Shown here piece after piece: positions 1 to 8,211 of a stretch of DNA of 50,080 nucleotides. Source of the DNA: Actinomycetota bacterium. Its GTDB lineage: Bacteria; Actinomycetota; Acidimicrobiia; Spongiisociales; UBA5794. The notes under the pieces were generated by a model that was not told the DNA's origin, ran no database searches, and saw only the letters and a list, made by a program, of their open reading frames with translations. The stretch's first letter is position 1; each line of letters opens with the position of its first letter. The stretch lies in contig JASJXX010000008.1 of assembly GCA_030123765.1 (NCBI GenBank), forward strand, positions 1 through 50,080, given 5' to 3'. A program made the position numbers and the translations under genes.

Positions 1-209
1 CTCGCGCCGTCACCCTCGGATACGTCTGCGCGAACCGGTAATAAGTCGCGTCTCACTCTTGGTCTCCCATGACCTGTGTCGCGGCGAGAGTCGGATACCC
101 GTATCTGCCTTCGGTAATCGAAGACTCACCGATTCGGTCACGTCCTGGATGCAGTGTATGGATGATGCGGCGTCGTGTTCGTGGCCCTGAGGCGAGTGGA
201 CGGAGATAC

Positions 210-824
210 CTACCTGTGCATTAAGCGTTCGTGCTCACGATGATGGGCTTCGCGGAGTTTTCGTCTGCCTTGGACGTAGGGGTGCAAGGTCAAGACTCGG
301 TTCAATGCAGCAGCGTCGACTTCGAGACCTCTCGTCATGATCTCGACAGTGACTCCGCCGATGGCTGCCACGGCGATCCAGCGATCTGCTCTATGGATCA
401 CATCTCCGGGAACCCGCACTCCGTCGACGGTCATCGTTGCGGATGACCACTTCACCGGTTCCCTTCCTTCGATTCGGCGCTTCTGCTCGATGAACCATCG
501 ATGCAGGTCTCCGGCATCGAGGTCCTTGGGCGGCTGCTCCTCTCTCCGCAACAGTTTCTGGAAGAGATCGTTCTTGTGCCAATCGAGCTCGACGACGGCT
601 CGTTCGTCACACAGGGTGGTCAGAGAGACCCTCGTGTTGTCCCGTTCGGGGTCGCCGTGGCGCAGCGCCACCTGCTCGGGATGCGATGACCCGCCCCATC
701 CCCCGAGGGGTTGAGACCCGGTCCAGCCGGTTACCTCCAGACCCACCAACTGACCGAGAACAACCGCCTCTTCGAGTCGAGCGAACTGCCGCCGCTTCGA
801 CTCCCTGCGGGTCGATGACATCAC
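210..824 (-). CDS. Hypothetical protein, unrecognised
   Basis: I do not recognise this family. The 204-residue product begins with a basic stretch (residues 4-13) and has no signal peptide or clear membrane segment. The middle is rich in charged residues. The C-terminal half holds a compact hydrophobic stretch around residues 145-165, which suggests a small folded cytoplasmic domain. The GTG at 824 and the ATG at 821 are adjacent in-frame starts; the ATG looks more natural. It runs in the same direction as the alanine dehydrogenase gene upstream but is separated from it by about 80 nt. The frame is open over 615 nt and the opposite strand gives only low-complexity Arg/Ser-rich shadows, which supports this strand. 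Confidence 0.5.
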   Translation of the reverse strand: MMSSTRRESKRRQFARLEEAVVLGQLVGLEVTGWTGSQPLGGWGGSSHPEQVALRHGDPERDNTRVSLTTLCDERAVVELDWHKNDLFQKLLRREEQPPKDLDAGDLHRWFIEQKRRIEGREPVKWSSATMTVDGVRVPGDVIHRADRWIAVAAIGGVTVEIMTRGLEVDAAALNRVLTLHPYVQGRRKLREAHHREHERLMHR

Positions 825-907
825 GAACGTCGTCTCCGCGGATGGGGTCAGGTCCCCGCAACGCTGATGCGACGAAAAACAGCCCTCCGGCCTTGTCTTT
901 TGCGTAC

Positions 908-2023
908 TTACTTGATCCCGAGCGCGGTGAGCGGATCGGTCCAGTCGACGCCGAGGCCGTGGGCGACTGCTTCGTTGGTGAGCTTCCCCGCTGCGATGTT
1001 GACACCACCGACGAGTTCGGGATGGCGGTCGAGTGCTGCTTCGAGACCCGATGCGAGTGCACGGACGTATGGGAGCGTCGCGTTCGACAGGGCGCGCGAA
1101 GACGTGTGAGGCACCGATCCAGGGATGTTCCCGACGGCGTAGTGGACGACACCGTCAACGACGTACGTCGGATCAGCGTGCGTAGTCTCGCGACTGGTTG
1201 CGAAGCAGCCGCCCTGGTCGATCGAGATGTCGACAAGCACCGATCCGGGTTTCATCGCAGAGACCATGGAGCGGTCCATGATCGTGGGAGCTTTGTCGCC
1301 TGTCACGAGTACGGCGCCCACGACGAGGTCGGCCTGTGTGGTCCACTCCTGCACGGAGTGGCGCGTGGAGTAGTCGGTCACGACGCGTGATCCCCACCGG
1401 GTATGGATGCGCTCGAGAGCGTCGACGTTGACGTCGAGGACCGTCACCCGGGCACCGAGGCCGACAGCGACGTCCACCGCGTTCACCCCGGCAGCTCCCG
1501 CACCGATCACGACGACGAGGCCCGGCGGGACCCCGGCGTGCCCTCCGAGGAGCACACCCATGCCTCCGTTGGGCGCCATGAGGTAGAACGCCCCGACCTG
1601 GGTCGAGAGCCTTCCGGCGATGTGGCTCATCGGCGCAAGGAGAGGGAGGTGGTCGTTCTTGGCGACAGTCTCGTAGGCGATTGCCGTCGCTCCGGACTTG
1701 CGGAGGCCTTCTTCGACCGCCGGGTACGCGGCGAGGTGGAGGTAGGTGAAGAGGATGTGGTCGGGCCGCAACATCGCGATCTCGGATGCTTGCGGTTCCT
1801 TGACATGGACGATTAGCTCCGATTCATGGAAGACTGATTGGGGGCCATCAACGATCTCTGCGCCGACCGCGAGGAATGCTGCGTCAGGAGCTCCGGCACC
1901 GCCCCCCGCTCCCGTTTCCACGATGACTCTGTGGCCCTGGTGGACCAGATCGGCAGCTGCCCCGGGGAGCAACGCCACCCTCGCCTCGTCCGGCTTGATT
2001 TCCTTGACCACGCCGATGTTCAT
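908..2023 (-). CDS. ald: Alanine dehydrogenase
   Basis: NAD-dependent L-alanine dehydrogenase, interconverting L-alanine and pyruvate plus ammonia with NAD(H) in the cytoplasm. The 371-residue length is standard for the family. Visible family features are Arg15, Lys75 and His96 of the substrate site, the APMSHIAGR segment at 130-138, a Rossmann glycine motif GAGAAG at 174-179 and the adenosine-ribose Asp197. The ATG overlaps the stop of the upstream MocR-type regulator gene (ATGA), so the two are translationally coupled. That coupling ties this enzyme to the adjacent pyrimidine/beta-alanine genes. My inference is that it recycles the L-alanine made by the beta-alanine:pyruvate aminotransferase, returning pyruvate and NADH. 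An independent role in general alanine catabolism is also possible. The enzyme identity is secure. Confidence 0.95.
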   Translation of the reverse strand: MNIGVVKEIKPDEARVALLPGAAADLVHQGHRVIVETGAGGGAGAPDAAFLAVGAEIVDGPQSVFHESELIVHVKEPQASEIAMLRPDHILFTYLHLAAYPAVEEGLRKSGATAIAYETVAKNDHLPLLAPMSHIAGRLSTQVGAFYLMAPNGGMGVLLGGHAGVPPGLVVVIGAGAAGVNAVDVAVGLGARVTVLDVNVDALERIHTRWGSRVVTDYSTRHSVQEWTTQADLVVGAVLVTGDKAPTIMDRSMVSAMKPGSVLVDISIDQGGCFATSRETTHADPTYVVDGVVHYAVGNIPGSVPHTSSRALSNATLPYVRALASGLEAALDRHPELVGGVNIAAGKLTNEAVAHGLGVDWTDPLTALGIK

Positions 2024-3384
2024 CTTCGCCCTCCGTTCTGGTTCGGTGTCGCGTCGACGTATCCATGGGAGGCCTCGGCGAGCCGATCTGTGATCTCTTC
2101 CCAGTTGTTGTCCAGAGCACTTGTGGTGACTCTGATGTGATGGTTGTTGTCCGAGACGAGTCGGAACGGTTGGCCTCGTGCTACGCCGATTCCGTGCGCG
2201 GCGAGCATTGGTACCGCTATCGCTTCATTCTGTACAGGTATCCAGATGTTCAGACCGTCGCTGCCGCCGACCGTTACGCCGTGAGATGCGAGGCGTTCGA
2301 CGACCTGCTTTCGCCGCTGCGCGTAGGTGTCCGTCGCCACGGCGATCGACGCTTCCACCGCATCGGAGGTGAGCATCGACGCGAGTATCCCCTGGAGAAG
2401 TCTGCTTGTCCATGAGGGTCCCAAGGTCCTTCTCCGCTCGACGGAGTTGATTGGGTCGGCAACACCCCCAACGGCCGCGAGCCGGAAGTCCGGCCCATGG
2501 GATTTCGAGAAGCTCCACACGTACACGACCTGCTCCGGGATGACCGATCCGAGGCTCACAAGCTCGGCACTCGACACGGATCCGGAGTGGTCATCCTCAA
2601 GGACGAGGATCGGTCGACCGGCGAGGATCGACGCGAGCTCATCCCTGCGCTGGGGAGTCATGGAGATCCCGACCGGGTTGTGCGCTCTCGACTGAATGAT
2701 CAGGGTTGTCATGCCGTTGTCAGCAGCGCGGCGGACCGCATCGGGTTCGAGTCCTGCATCGTCGAGAGGGAGGGGTATCGACTCTGCCCCCGCGAGGTCA
2801 AGCATGTCGAATAACGGAGGAAACCCGGGATCGGAGATCCCGACCTTGTCGCCAACGGTCACCACAGCCTGGATCAGCCGATCGAGTGCGTCCATTGCGC
2901 CGTTGAGTATCGTGATTCGCTCAGGGTCGAACGGCCATCGGGCCCTCAGGATCTCCTCGAGGGAGGTGAGCACCGGCGGTTCGAGGTAGGAAGCAACGAC
3001 AGGGGACTCTCTCAGCTCGCGTATGATCGGCAGCGGATCCGGCAACAGGCGCGCGTCGGGAACTCCGCTCGACAGGTCGACCTTTATGGCATCACCCGTC
3101 GTCGGCACCCTCCAGTAGCGGGGGGTGCGGTCCTGGGCGAGGTCGCGAACGAATGATCCCCTGCGGCCCTCTGTGTGTATCACCCGATGCCGACGCAGGA
3201 TCTGCCACGCATCACCAACCGTCGTGGGAGACACACTCAGAGCTCCGGCGAGTTCGCGTACCGTCGGGAGGCGTGCGCCAGGCGCCAGAGAGTTGCCGGT
3301 AACCAGCGTGCCGATCGCGCGGGCGATCCCCTCGGCCGAGAGGTCGGTGATGGCATCTGCAATGATCTTGGTCGCTTGTGGCAT
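2020..3384 (-). CDS. MocR-type GntR regulator with aminotransferase-like domain
   Basis: Transcription factor of the MocR/PdxR subgroup of GntR. Residues about 10-75 form a winged helix-turn-helix (LPTVRELAGALSVSPTTVGD is the recognition part), followed by a fold-type I aminotransferase domain. The PLP-binding Lys is Lys294 in SFSKSHGP. The 454-residue length fits the family. Known members sense PLP or an amino compound and often activate a divergent operon. Here the gene lies divergent to the pyrimidine-degradation cluster, with a 112-nt gap that contains a 16-bp near-palindrome four bases upstream of this start codon. It overlaps ald. I infer that it controls the cluster in response to a pathway amine such as beta-alanine; the effector itself cannot be read from the sequence. 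Confidence 0.9.
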   Translation of the reverse strand: MPQATKIIADAITDLSAEGIARAIGTLVTGNSLAPGARLPTVRELAGALSVSPTTVGDAWQILRRHRVIHTEGRRGSFVRDLAQDRTPRYWRVPTTGDAIKVDLSSGVPDARLLPDPLPIIRELRESPVVASYLEPPVLTSLEEILRARWPFDPERITILNGAMDALDRLIQAVVTVGDKVGISDPGFPPLFDMLDLAGAESIPLPLDDAGLEPDAVRRAADNGMTTLIIQSRAHNPVGISMTPQRRDELASILAGRPILVLEDDHSGSVSSAELVSLGSVIPEQVVYVWSFSKSHGPDFRLAAVGGVADPINSVERRRTLGPSWTSRLLQGILASMLTSDAVEASIAVATDTYAQRRKQVVERLASHGVTVGGSDGLNIWIPVQNEAIAVPMLAAHGIGVARGQPFRLVSDNNHHIRVTTSALDNNWEEITDRLAEASHGYVDATPNQNGGRR

Positions 3385-3387
3385 GTT

Positions 3388-3403
3388 TGTTTGGTACTAA
3401 ACA
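3388..3403. promoter_or_regulatory. Candidate operator for the MocR-type regulator
   Basis: TGTTTGGTACTAAACA is a 16-bp near-perfect inverted repeat; it equals its reverse complement except at one symmetric pair. It begins 4 nt upstream of the regulator start codon and lies inside the divergent intergenic region. The position and symmetry suit a dimeric GntR-family regulator and autoregulation. Assignment is by context only. Confidence 0.5.
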
Positions 3404-3407
3404 CCTT

Positions 3408-3439
3408 TTGTGCAAGTCGATGAAAATTACTCTAGTGTG
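3408..3439 (+). promoter_or_regulatory. Candidate promoter of the pyrimidine-degradation cluster
   Basis: A possible -35 (TTGTGC, from 3408) is followed by an AT-rich spacer and overlapping -10 candidates TACTCT and TAGTGT (about 3428-3438). This is the most AT-rich stretch in the neighbourhood. It leaves a leader of roughly 55 nt before the ATG at 3497. That leader has a weak CCCGG/CCGGG hairpin at 3455-3473. Confidence 0.35.
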
Positions 3440-3496
3440 GACGCACCGCCGATGCCCGGTTCGGCAGTCCGGGTCGAAACGTGAAGGAGCTTTTGG

Positions 3497-4339
3497 ATGA
3501 GCAGAGTCGTAAGAGCGGCCATCCTCCAGACGGAGTGGACCGGAGACAAGGAATCGATGATCGAACTCCATGAGGAGTACGCAAGGAGCGCCGCAGCACA
3601 GGGCGTCCAGGTGATCTGTTTCCAGGAACTCTTCTACGGCCCGTACTTCTGCCAGGTGCAGGACATCGAGTACTACGCCTACGCCGAAGGGATCCCCGAT
3701 GGCCCGACGACGAAGCGTTTCCAGGAGCTCGCCAAAGAGCTCAACATGGTCATGATCCTCCCCATGTACGAGAACGAGATGGCCGGCTTCCTCTACAACA
3801 CAGCGGCCGTGATCGACGCGGACGGCACCTACCTCGGTAAGTATCGCAAGCACCACATCCCCCACGTTCGCGGCTTCTGGGAGAAGTTCTACTTCCGCCC
3901 GGGCAACGAGGGCTTCCCCGTGTTTGACACCGCCGTAGGCAGAGTGGGGGTCTACATCTGTTACGACAGGCACTTCCCTGAGGGGTGGCGGGCTCTGGGG
4001 CTCCACGGAGCAGAGATCGTATTCAACCCTTCGGCGACGAGCCGGGGACTCTCGAAGTACCTGTGGCAGATCGAGCAGCCTGCCTCTGCTGTCGCGAACA
4101 TGTACTTCATCGGAGCGATAAACCGTGTGGGCATCGAAGATCTTGGCGACAACGACTTTTATGGTACGTCCTACTTCGCGGATCCACGCGGCCAGTACGT
4201 GGGCGACGTTGCTTCCGACACCGAAGCGGAGCTCGTCATCCGCGACCTCGACCTCGACGTGATCGTGGAGGTTCGTAACCAGTGGGCGTTTTACCGCGAT
4301 CGCAGGCCAGAGACGTACGGGCCGCTGACCAAGGGATAG
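3497..4339 (+). CDS. Beta-ureidopropionase (N-carbamoyl-beta-alanine amidohydrolase)
   Basis: Nitrilase-superfamily amidohydrolase predicted to hydrolyse N-carbamoyl-beta-alanine to beta-alanine, CO2 and ammonia, the third step of reductive pyrimidine breakdown. The Glu-Lys-Cys triad is visible as Glu44 (FQELFYGP), Lys118 (YRKHHIP) and Cys155 (VYICYDRHFPEG). The 280-residue length is typical of single-domain carbamoylase-type members. The start has a good ribosome-binding site (AAGGAG, 7 nt upstream). It is the first gene of the cluster, 5 nt ahead of the aminotransferase. Family membership is certain. The beta-ureidopropionase assignment rests on the neighbouring dihydropyrimidinase and PreTA genes; a D- or L-carbamoylase acting on hydantoin products is the alternative. 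Confidence 0.88.
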   Translation: MSRVVRAAILQTEWTGDKESMIELHEEYARSAAAQGVQVICFQELFYGPYFCQVQDIEYYAYAEGIPDGPTTKRFQELAKELNMVMILPMYENEMAGFLYNTAAVIDADGTYLGKYRKHHIPHVRGFWEKFYFRPGNEGFPVFDTAVGRVGVYICYDRHFPEGWRALGLHGAEIVFNPSATSRGLSKYLWQIEQPASAVANMYFIGAINRVGIEDLGDNDFYGTSYFADPRGQYVGDVASDTEAELVIRDLDLDVIVEVRNQWAFYRDRRPETYGPLTKG

Positions 4340-4344
4340 CGATT

Positions 4345-5634
4345 GTGGGCATTCACGAAGAACTCACGAAACGCACGAGAGCGGTGCTCCCCTCATGGCT
4401 CGCGCTGTACTACGACGAGCCGATAGCGATCGATCGGGGAGAGGGGCGAACCGTCTGGGATCTTGAGGGGAACGAGTACCTCGACTTCTTCGGGGGGATC
4501 CTCACGACCATGACCGCGTACTCGCTGCCTGAGGTGACCGCGGCCATCAACGAACAAGCGGCGAAGGTGCTGCACACATCGACGCTGTATCTGAACCAGC
4601 CGATGATCGAACTTGCGGAGATGGTGGCGGAGATGTCGGGTATCCCTGATGCCAAGGTCTTCTTCACCCCGTCGGGTACCGAGGCGAACGACGCTGCGAT
4701 GCTTCTGGCAACCTCGTACAGGAGGTCGAACCAGGTGCTCGCGTTGCGCAACAGCTACCACGGGCGCAGCTTCACCGCCATCGCGCTCACCGCCCATCGG
4801 TCGTGGTCACCGACCGGGTACTCCGGCCTCAACGTGCAGTACGTCCAGGGCCCGTACAAGGTGCGGAGCCCGTATGCCGATCTTGACGACGGGGCCTTCA
4901 TCGACGCTGCGGTCGCGGACCTCCGGCAGGTCATCGACATGATGACCTCAGGCGACGTTGCCTGCATGATCGCCGAACCGATACAGGGCGTTGGCGGGTT
5001 CGCAACACCCCCCGACGGGTTCTTCAAGGCATTCAAAGAGGTGCTCGACGAGTACGGCATCCTCTTTGTCACAGATGAGGTGCAGACCGGGTGGGGGCGC
5101 ACGGGCGAACACATGTGGGGGTACCAGGCCCATGACATCACGCCGGACATCATGACGTTCGCCAAAGGTGTCGGCAACGGCCTCTCCCTGGGTGGCGTGA
5201 TCGCACGAAGCGAGATCATGGACTGCATCGGGGCGAACTCGATCTCGACGTTCGGAGGTAACCCTCTGGTCTCAGCCGGCGCCCTCGCGAATCTGAAGTA
5301 CCTGCTCAAGCACGATCTCCAGGGCAACGCCCTCAAGCAGGGGACTCGGCTATTCGAGAATCTGCTCCCCGTCACCGAGGAGACGCCCTGGATCCTCGAG
5401 ATGCGAGGCAAGGGTCTGATGCTCGGGATCGAGACCGTGCTGCCCGGGTCGATGGAACCCGACTCAGGGCGTGCCGCGCAGATGCTCGAGGAGTGCAGAG
5501 AACGCGGGCTGCTGCTCGGCAAGGGCGGCCTCTACGGCAACGTCCTTCGGATCGCTCCACCTATGACCGTCACAGAAGAAGAGATTGACGTCGCTACACG
5601 GATTATCACCGAGTCGGTGTCTGCCATCGACTGA
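4345..5634 (+). CDS. Class III PLP aminotransferase, probably beta-alanine transaminase
   Basis: Fold-type I, class III (omega) aminotransferase, 429 residues. The PLP Lys is Lys274 in FAKGVGNG, and the preceding DEVQTGWGRTG segment is the classic cofactor-site Asp and neighbourhood. I chose the GTG at 4345 because it sits just after the upstream stop, with AAGGGA about 8 nt before; the open frame extends further upstream only inside the previous gene. Class III members use beta-alanine, GABA, ornithine or similar amines with pyruvate, 2-oxoglutarate or glyoxylate. Between beta-ureidopropionase and dihydropyrimidinase, the likely reaction is beta-alanine plus pyruvate giving malonate semialdehyde plus L-alanine, which would feed the linked alanine dehydrogenase. 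The exact acceptor is inferred. Confidence 0.85.
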   Translation: MGIHEELTKRTRAVLPSWLALYYDEPIAIDRGEGRTVWDLEGNEYLDFFGGILTTMTAYSLPEVTAAINEQAAKVLHTSTLYLNQPMIELAEMVAEMSGIPDAKVFFTPSGTEANDAAMLLATSYRRSNQVLALRNSYHGRSFTAIALTAHRSWSPTGYSGLNVQYVQGPYKVRSPYADLDDGAFIDAAVADLRQVIDMMTSGDVACMIAEPIQGVGGFATPPDGFFKAFKEVLDEYGILFVTDEVQTGWGRTGEHMWGYQAHDITPDIMTFAKGVGNGLSLGGVIARSEIMDCIGANSISTFGGNPLVSAGALANLKYLLKHDLQGNALKQGTRLFENLLPVTEETPWILEMRGKGLMLGIETVLPGSMEPDSGRAAQMLEECRERGLLLGKGGLYGNVLRIAPPMTVTEEEIDVATRIITESVSAID

Positions 5635-5655
5635 TACGTACGAGAGGATCCAGCA

Positions 5656-7080
5656 ATGAAGACACTCATCTCAGGTGGAACCGTCATCACCGCGATCGAC
5701 ACGGTCCCCGCCGATGTTCTCATCGATGGGGAGATCGTGATCGCGATCGGGGAGCCAGGATCCCACGAGTGGGCCGAAGAGGCCGACAAGATCATCGATG
5801 CAACGGGCAAGTATGTTGTGCCTGGCGGAATTGATGTCCACACCCACATGGAGCTGCCCTTCGGTGGCACGGTCGCTTCTGACACTTTCGAGTCGGGCAC
5901 CCGCGCCGCTGCGTGGGGAGGGACGACAACGATCGTCGACTTCGCAGTACAGGTGAAGGGTGAGAGCCTCATCGGCGGATTCGACGCGTGGATGGCCAAG
6001 GCCGAGGGCAACTGTGCGATCGACTTCGGTTTCCACATGATCGCCGGCGACATAAACGAGCAGTCACTCGCGGATATGGACGTGCTGATAGAACGCGGCT
6101 GCACGAGCTTCAAGCTCTTCATGGCGTACCCCGGGGTCTTCTATTCAGACGACGGGGAGATCCTGCGGGCGATGCAGAAGGCAGCAGAGACCGGATCCCT
6201 GATCATGATGCACGCCGAGAACGGTATGGCGATCGACGTGCTGAGGGAGCAAGCCCTTGAACGTGGCGAGACAGGCCCTGTAAGCCACGGCCTCACAAGG
6301 CCACCGCTCACCGAGAGCGAGGCTACCCATAGGGCGATCGTGCTGGCCGAGATCGCGGGCGCGCCCCTCTACGTTGTGCACATGTCAGCGAAGGAGGCGC
6401 TCGCTGAGATCATCGAGGCGAGAGATCGCGGTCTCCCCGTCTTCGCCGAGACGTGCCCGCAGTACCTATTCCTCTCCCACGAGGAGCACGTCGATGTCCC
6501 CGGTTTTGAGGGAGCAAAATATGTTGCCTCGACGCCTCTCCGCAAACGGGCGGAGGGTCACCAGGATGCGCTCTGGATGGGTCTTGCAACGAACGACCTC
6601 CAGGTCGTCTCCACCGACCACTGTCCTTTCTGCATCGGGGAGCATCCCCTGCTCGGCATACAGAAGAAGCTCGGCCTCAGCGATTTCACCGCGATCCCGA
6701 ACGGCATCCCCGGCGTTGAGGACCGATACCAGCTCATCTACCACGGGGGTGTCGTCGAGGGCCGCATCGACCTGAACCGATGGATCGACTTGTGCGCCAC
6801 CTCACCGGCGAAGCTCTTCGGCATGTATCCCAAGAAGGGAACGATCGCCGTGGGATCCGACGCAGACATCGTCGTGTTCGATCCAGATGTGGAGTGGACG
6901 ATGTCGGTCACGCAACATCACATGGACGTCGACTACTCAGCCTATGAGGGCAAGGACGTCAGAGGCAGGGTCGAGACGGTGCTGTTGCGAGGAAAGGTCA
7001 TCGTCCACGACCGGCAGTACCTCGGCAAGAAGAGTGACGGCGAGTATCTCCCACGCGAACTTATGTCCGTCCGCCACTAG
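5656..7080 (+). CDS. hydA: Dihydropyrimidinase
   Basis: Cyclic amidohydrolase that opens dihydrouracil or dihydrothymine (and hydantoins) to the N-carbamoyl beta-amino acid. The 474-residue length is typical. The binuclear metal site is complete: His62 and His64 (DVHTH), carboxylated Lys153 (SFKLFMAYPG), His186 (MMHAENG), His242 (VVHMSA) and Asp321 (STDHCPF). The start ATG has AGAGGA upstream. It is the third gene of the cluster, 21 nt after the aminotransferase. It supplies the substrate of the ureidopropionase and receives the product of PreTA. A D-hydantoinase activity cannot be excluded from sequence, but the full set of pyrimidine genes favours dihydropyrimidinase. Confidence 0.93.
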   Translation: MKTLISGGTVITAIDTVPADVLIDGEIVIAIGEPGSHEWAEEADKIIDATGKYVVPGGIDVHTHMELPFGGTVASDTFESGTRAAAWGGTTTIVDFAVQVKGESLIGGFDAWMAKAEGNCAIDFGFHMIAGDINEQSLADMDVLIERGCTSFKLFMAYPGVFYSDDGEILRAMQKAAETGSLIMMHAENGMAIDVLREQALERGETGPVSHGLTRPPLTESEATHRAIVLAEIAGAPLYVVHMSAKEALAEIIEARDRGLPVFAETCPQYLFLSHEEHVDVPGFEGAKYVASTPLRKRAEGHQDALWMGLATNDLQVVSTDHCPFCIGEHPLLGIQKKLGLSDFTAIPNGIPGVEDRYQLIYHGGVVEGRIDLNRWIDLCATSPAKLFGMYPKKGTIAVGSDADIVVFDPDVEWTMSVTQHHMDVDYSAYEGKDVRGRVETVLLRGKVIVHDRQYLGKKSDGEYLPRELMSVRH

Positions 7081-7105
7081 GGAACCAGGACGTACGAGTA
7101 CCAAC

Positions 7106-7225
7106 ATGAGACAGATCATTTGCGTCATCGGCGGCCATGAGGCGCCAACAGCCGCTGGTCGGAGATCACCAGTGCGCACCCCGGCGACGAGTCCTCTCTG
7201 CCTCGGCTCAAGTGAGGACGTGTGA
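7106..7225 (+). CDS. Possible 39-residue ORF ahead of the permease
   Basis: A 39-codon frame starting MRQIICVIGGHE fills most of the 140-nt gap between hydA and the first permease gene. Its TGA overlaps the GTG start of the permease (GTGA), the same coupling seen between the other transporter genes. A weak AGGA-containing site precedes the ATG by about 16 nt. The second half is Pro/Ser/Arg-rich and looks non-coding. It may be a leader that couples translation or a chance frame; no family is recognised. Confidence 0.22.
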   Translation: MRQIICVIGGHEAPTAAGRRSPVRTPATSPLCLGSSEDV

Positions 7226-8211
7226 TCGGACGTGCAGCGACAAACACGACAGGGCGAGACGCTTCGACGATGACACGAGACGAAGTGGCTCGGACGGTGC
7301 GAGCACTCAAGCGCAGGGAGGCGGTCACAAAGGGGGGACGGCGCGTCGTTGTCTTGCTCGTCTTCCTCGTTCTGCTCGCGCTGGCCTACACCGGCTATAA
7401 GGCGTTCGGAGAGTCGATCGATGATGCCCAGACCGGGTGGCCCGTGATTGGCATGGTTCTGCCACGAACGAATGACCTGACAATGCCCCCGATGAGTGAC
7501 ATCGTGGCCGAATTCGCGAAGCCGCCGCAGCGAAACTCGGACAAGCCTCTCGCGATGTTCATCCTCGAAGCTTCGCTGTTCACTCTCAGAGAGGCGGCCC
7601 TCGGATTCGTGTTCGGCGTGATACTTGGTCTTGGTATCGCCATTCTGCTGCTGCGGTCCACGTGGATCGAGCGAGGCGTGACGCCCTACCTCGTAGCGTC
7701 CCAGACGGTTCCGCTCGTCGCGATCGCACCGATCATCGTGATCTGGGGATCCACCAGCATGGGGTGGCTGCCCTTCGAGTGGACGAAGTGGATGTCCGTG
7801 TCGCTCATCGCGACCTTCTTGACATTCTTCCCTGTCGCGATGAACGGGATCAAGGGGCTTCAGTCAGCCGATCCCGCAGCTATGGAACTCATGCGGTCCT
7901 ACGCCGCGACGCGTCGTCAGACCCTGATCCGGTTGCAGCTGCCTGCGTCTGTGCCGTATCTCTTCGCTGCGTTCAAGATCGCTGCCACGGCAGCGATCGT
8001 CGGGGCGATCGTCGGCGAGATCTCCGGCGGAGTCAAGGGGGGTCTTGGTCGGCTCATTCTCGACTTCGCGAGTCGGTACACGACCGGGCCGCCCCGGCTC
8101 TACGCGACGGTGATCGGAGCTGCGATTCTTGGGATTATCGCCGTCGGGATGGTTGCAGCGGTGGAGCACGTCGTTCTCTCCGAGCGGAGAGAGGAGCCTC
8201 TCGCACTATGA
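7222..8211 (+). CDS. ABC transporter permease (SsuC/ThiX type)
   Basis: Inner-membrane permease of the sulfonate/nitrate/taurine/thiamine-precursor ABC family (BPD_transp_1). A hydrophobic segment at about residues 36-54 is followed by a periplasmic stretch and five more segments in the second half. The ATPase-contact (EAA-like) loop is ELMRSYAATRRQTL. The first start, GTG at 7222, gives 329 residues; an ATG at 7270 would give 313 and removes an unstructured N-terminus. Its 3' end overlaps the ATPase gene by 4 nt (ATGA). It pairs with the second permease at 8993. Substrate is inferred from context: a pyrimidine base or related ring compound. Confidence 0.88.
   Translation: MIGRAATNTTGRDASTMTRDEVARTVRALKRREAVTKGGRRVVVLLVFLVLLALAYTGYKAFGESIDDAQTGWPVIGMVLPRTNDLTMPPMSDIVAEFAKPPQRNSDKPLAMFILEASLFTLREAALGFVFGVILGLGIAILLLRSTWIERGVTPYLVASQTVPLVAIAPIIVIWGSTSMGWLPFEWTKWMSVSLIATFLTFFPVAMNGIKGLQSADPAAMELMRSYAATRRQTLIRLQLPASVPYLFAAFKIAATAAIVGAIVGEISGGVKGGLGRLILDFASRYTTGPPRLYATVIGAAILGIIAVGMVAAVEHVVLSERREEPLAL

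Noticed and set aside
7662-8210. N-terminal extension of the ABC ATPase
   Set aside because: The 182 extra codons overlap the permease gene, are Arg/Ser/Asp-rich and precede the family start; ATG 8208 has the ATGA overlap.
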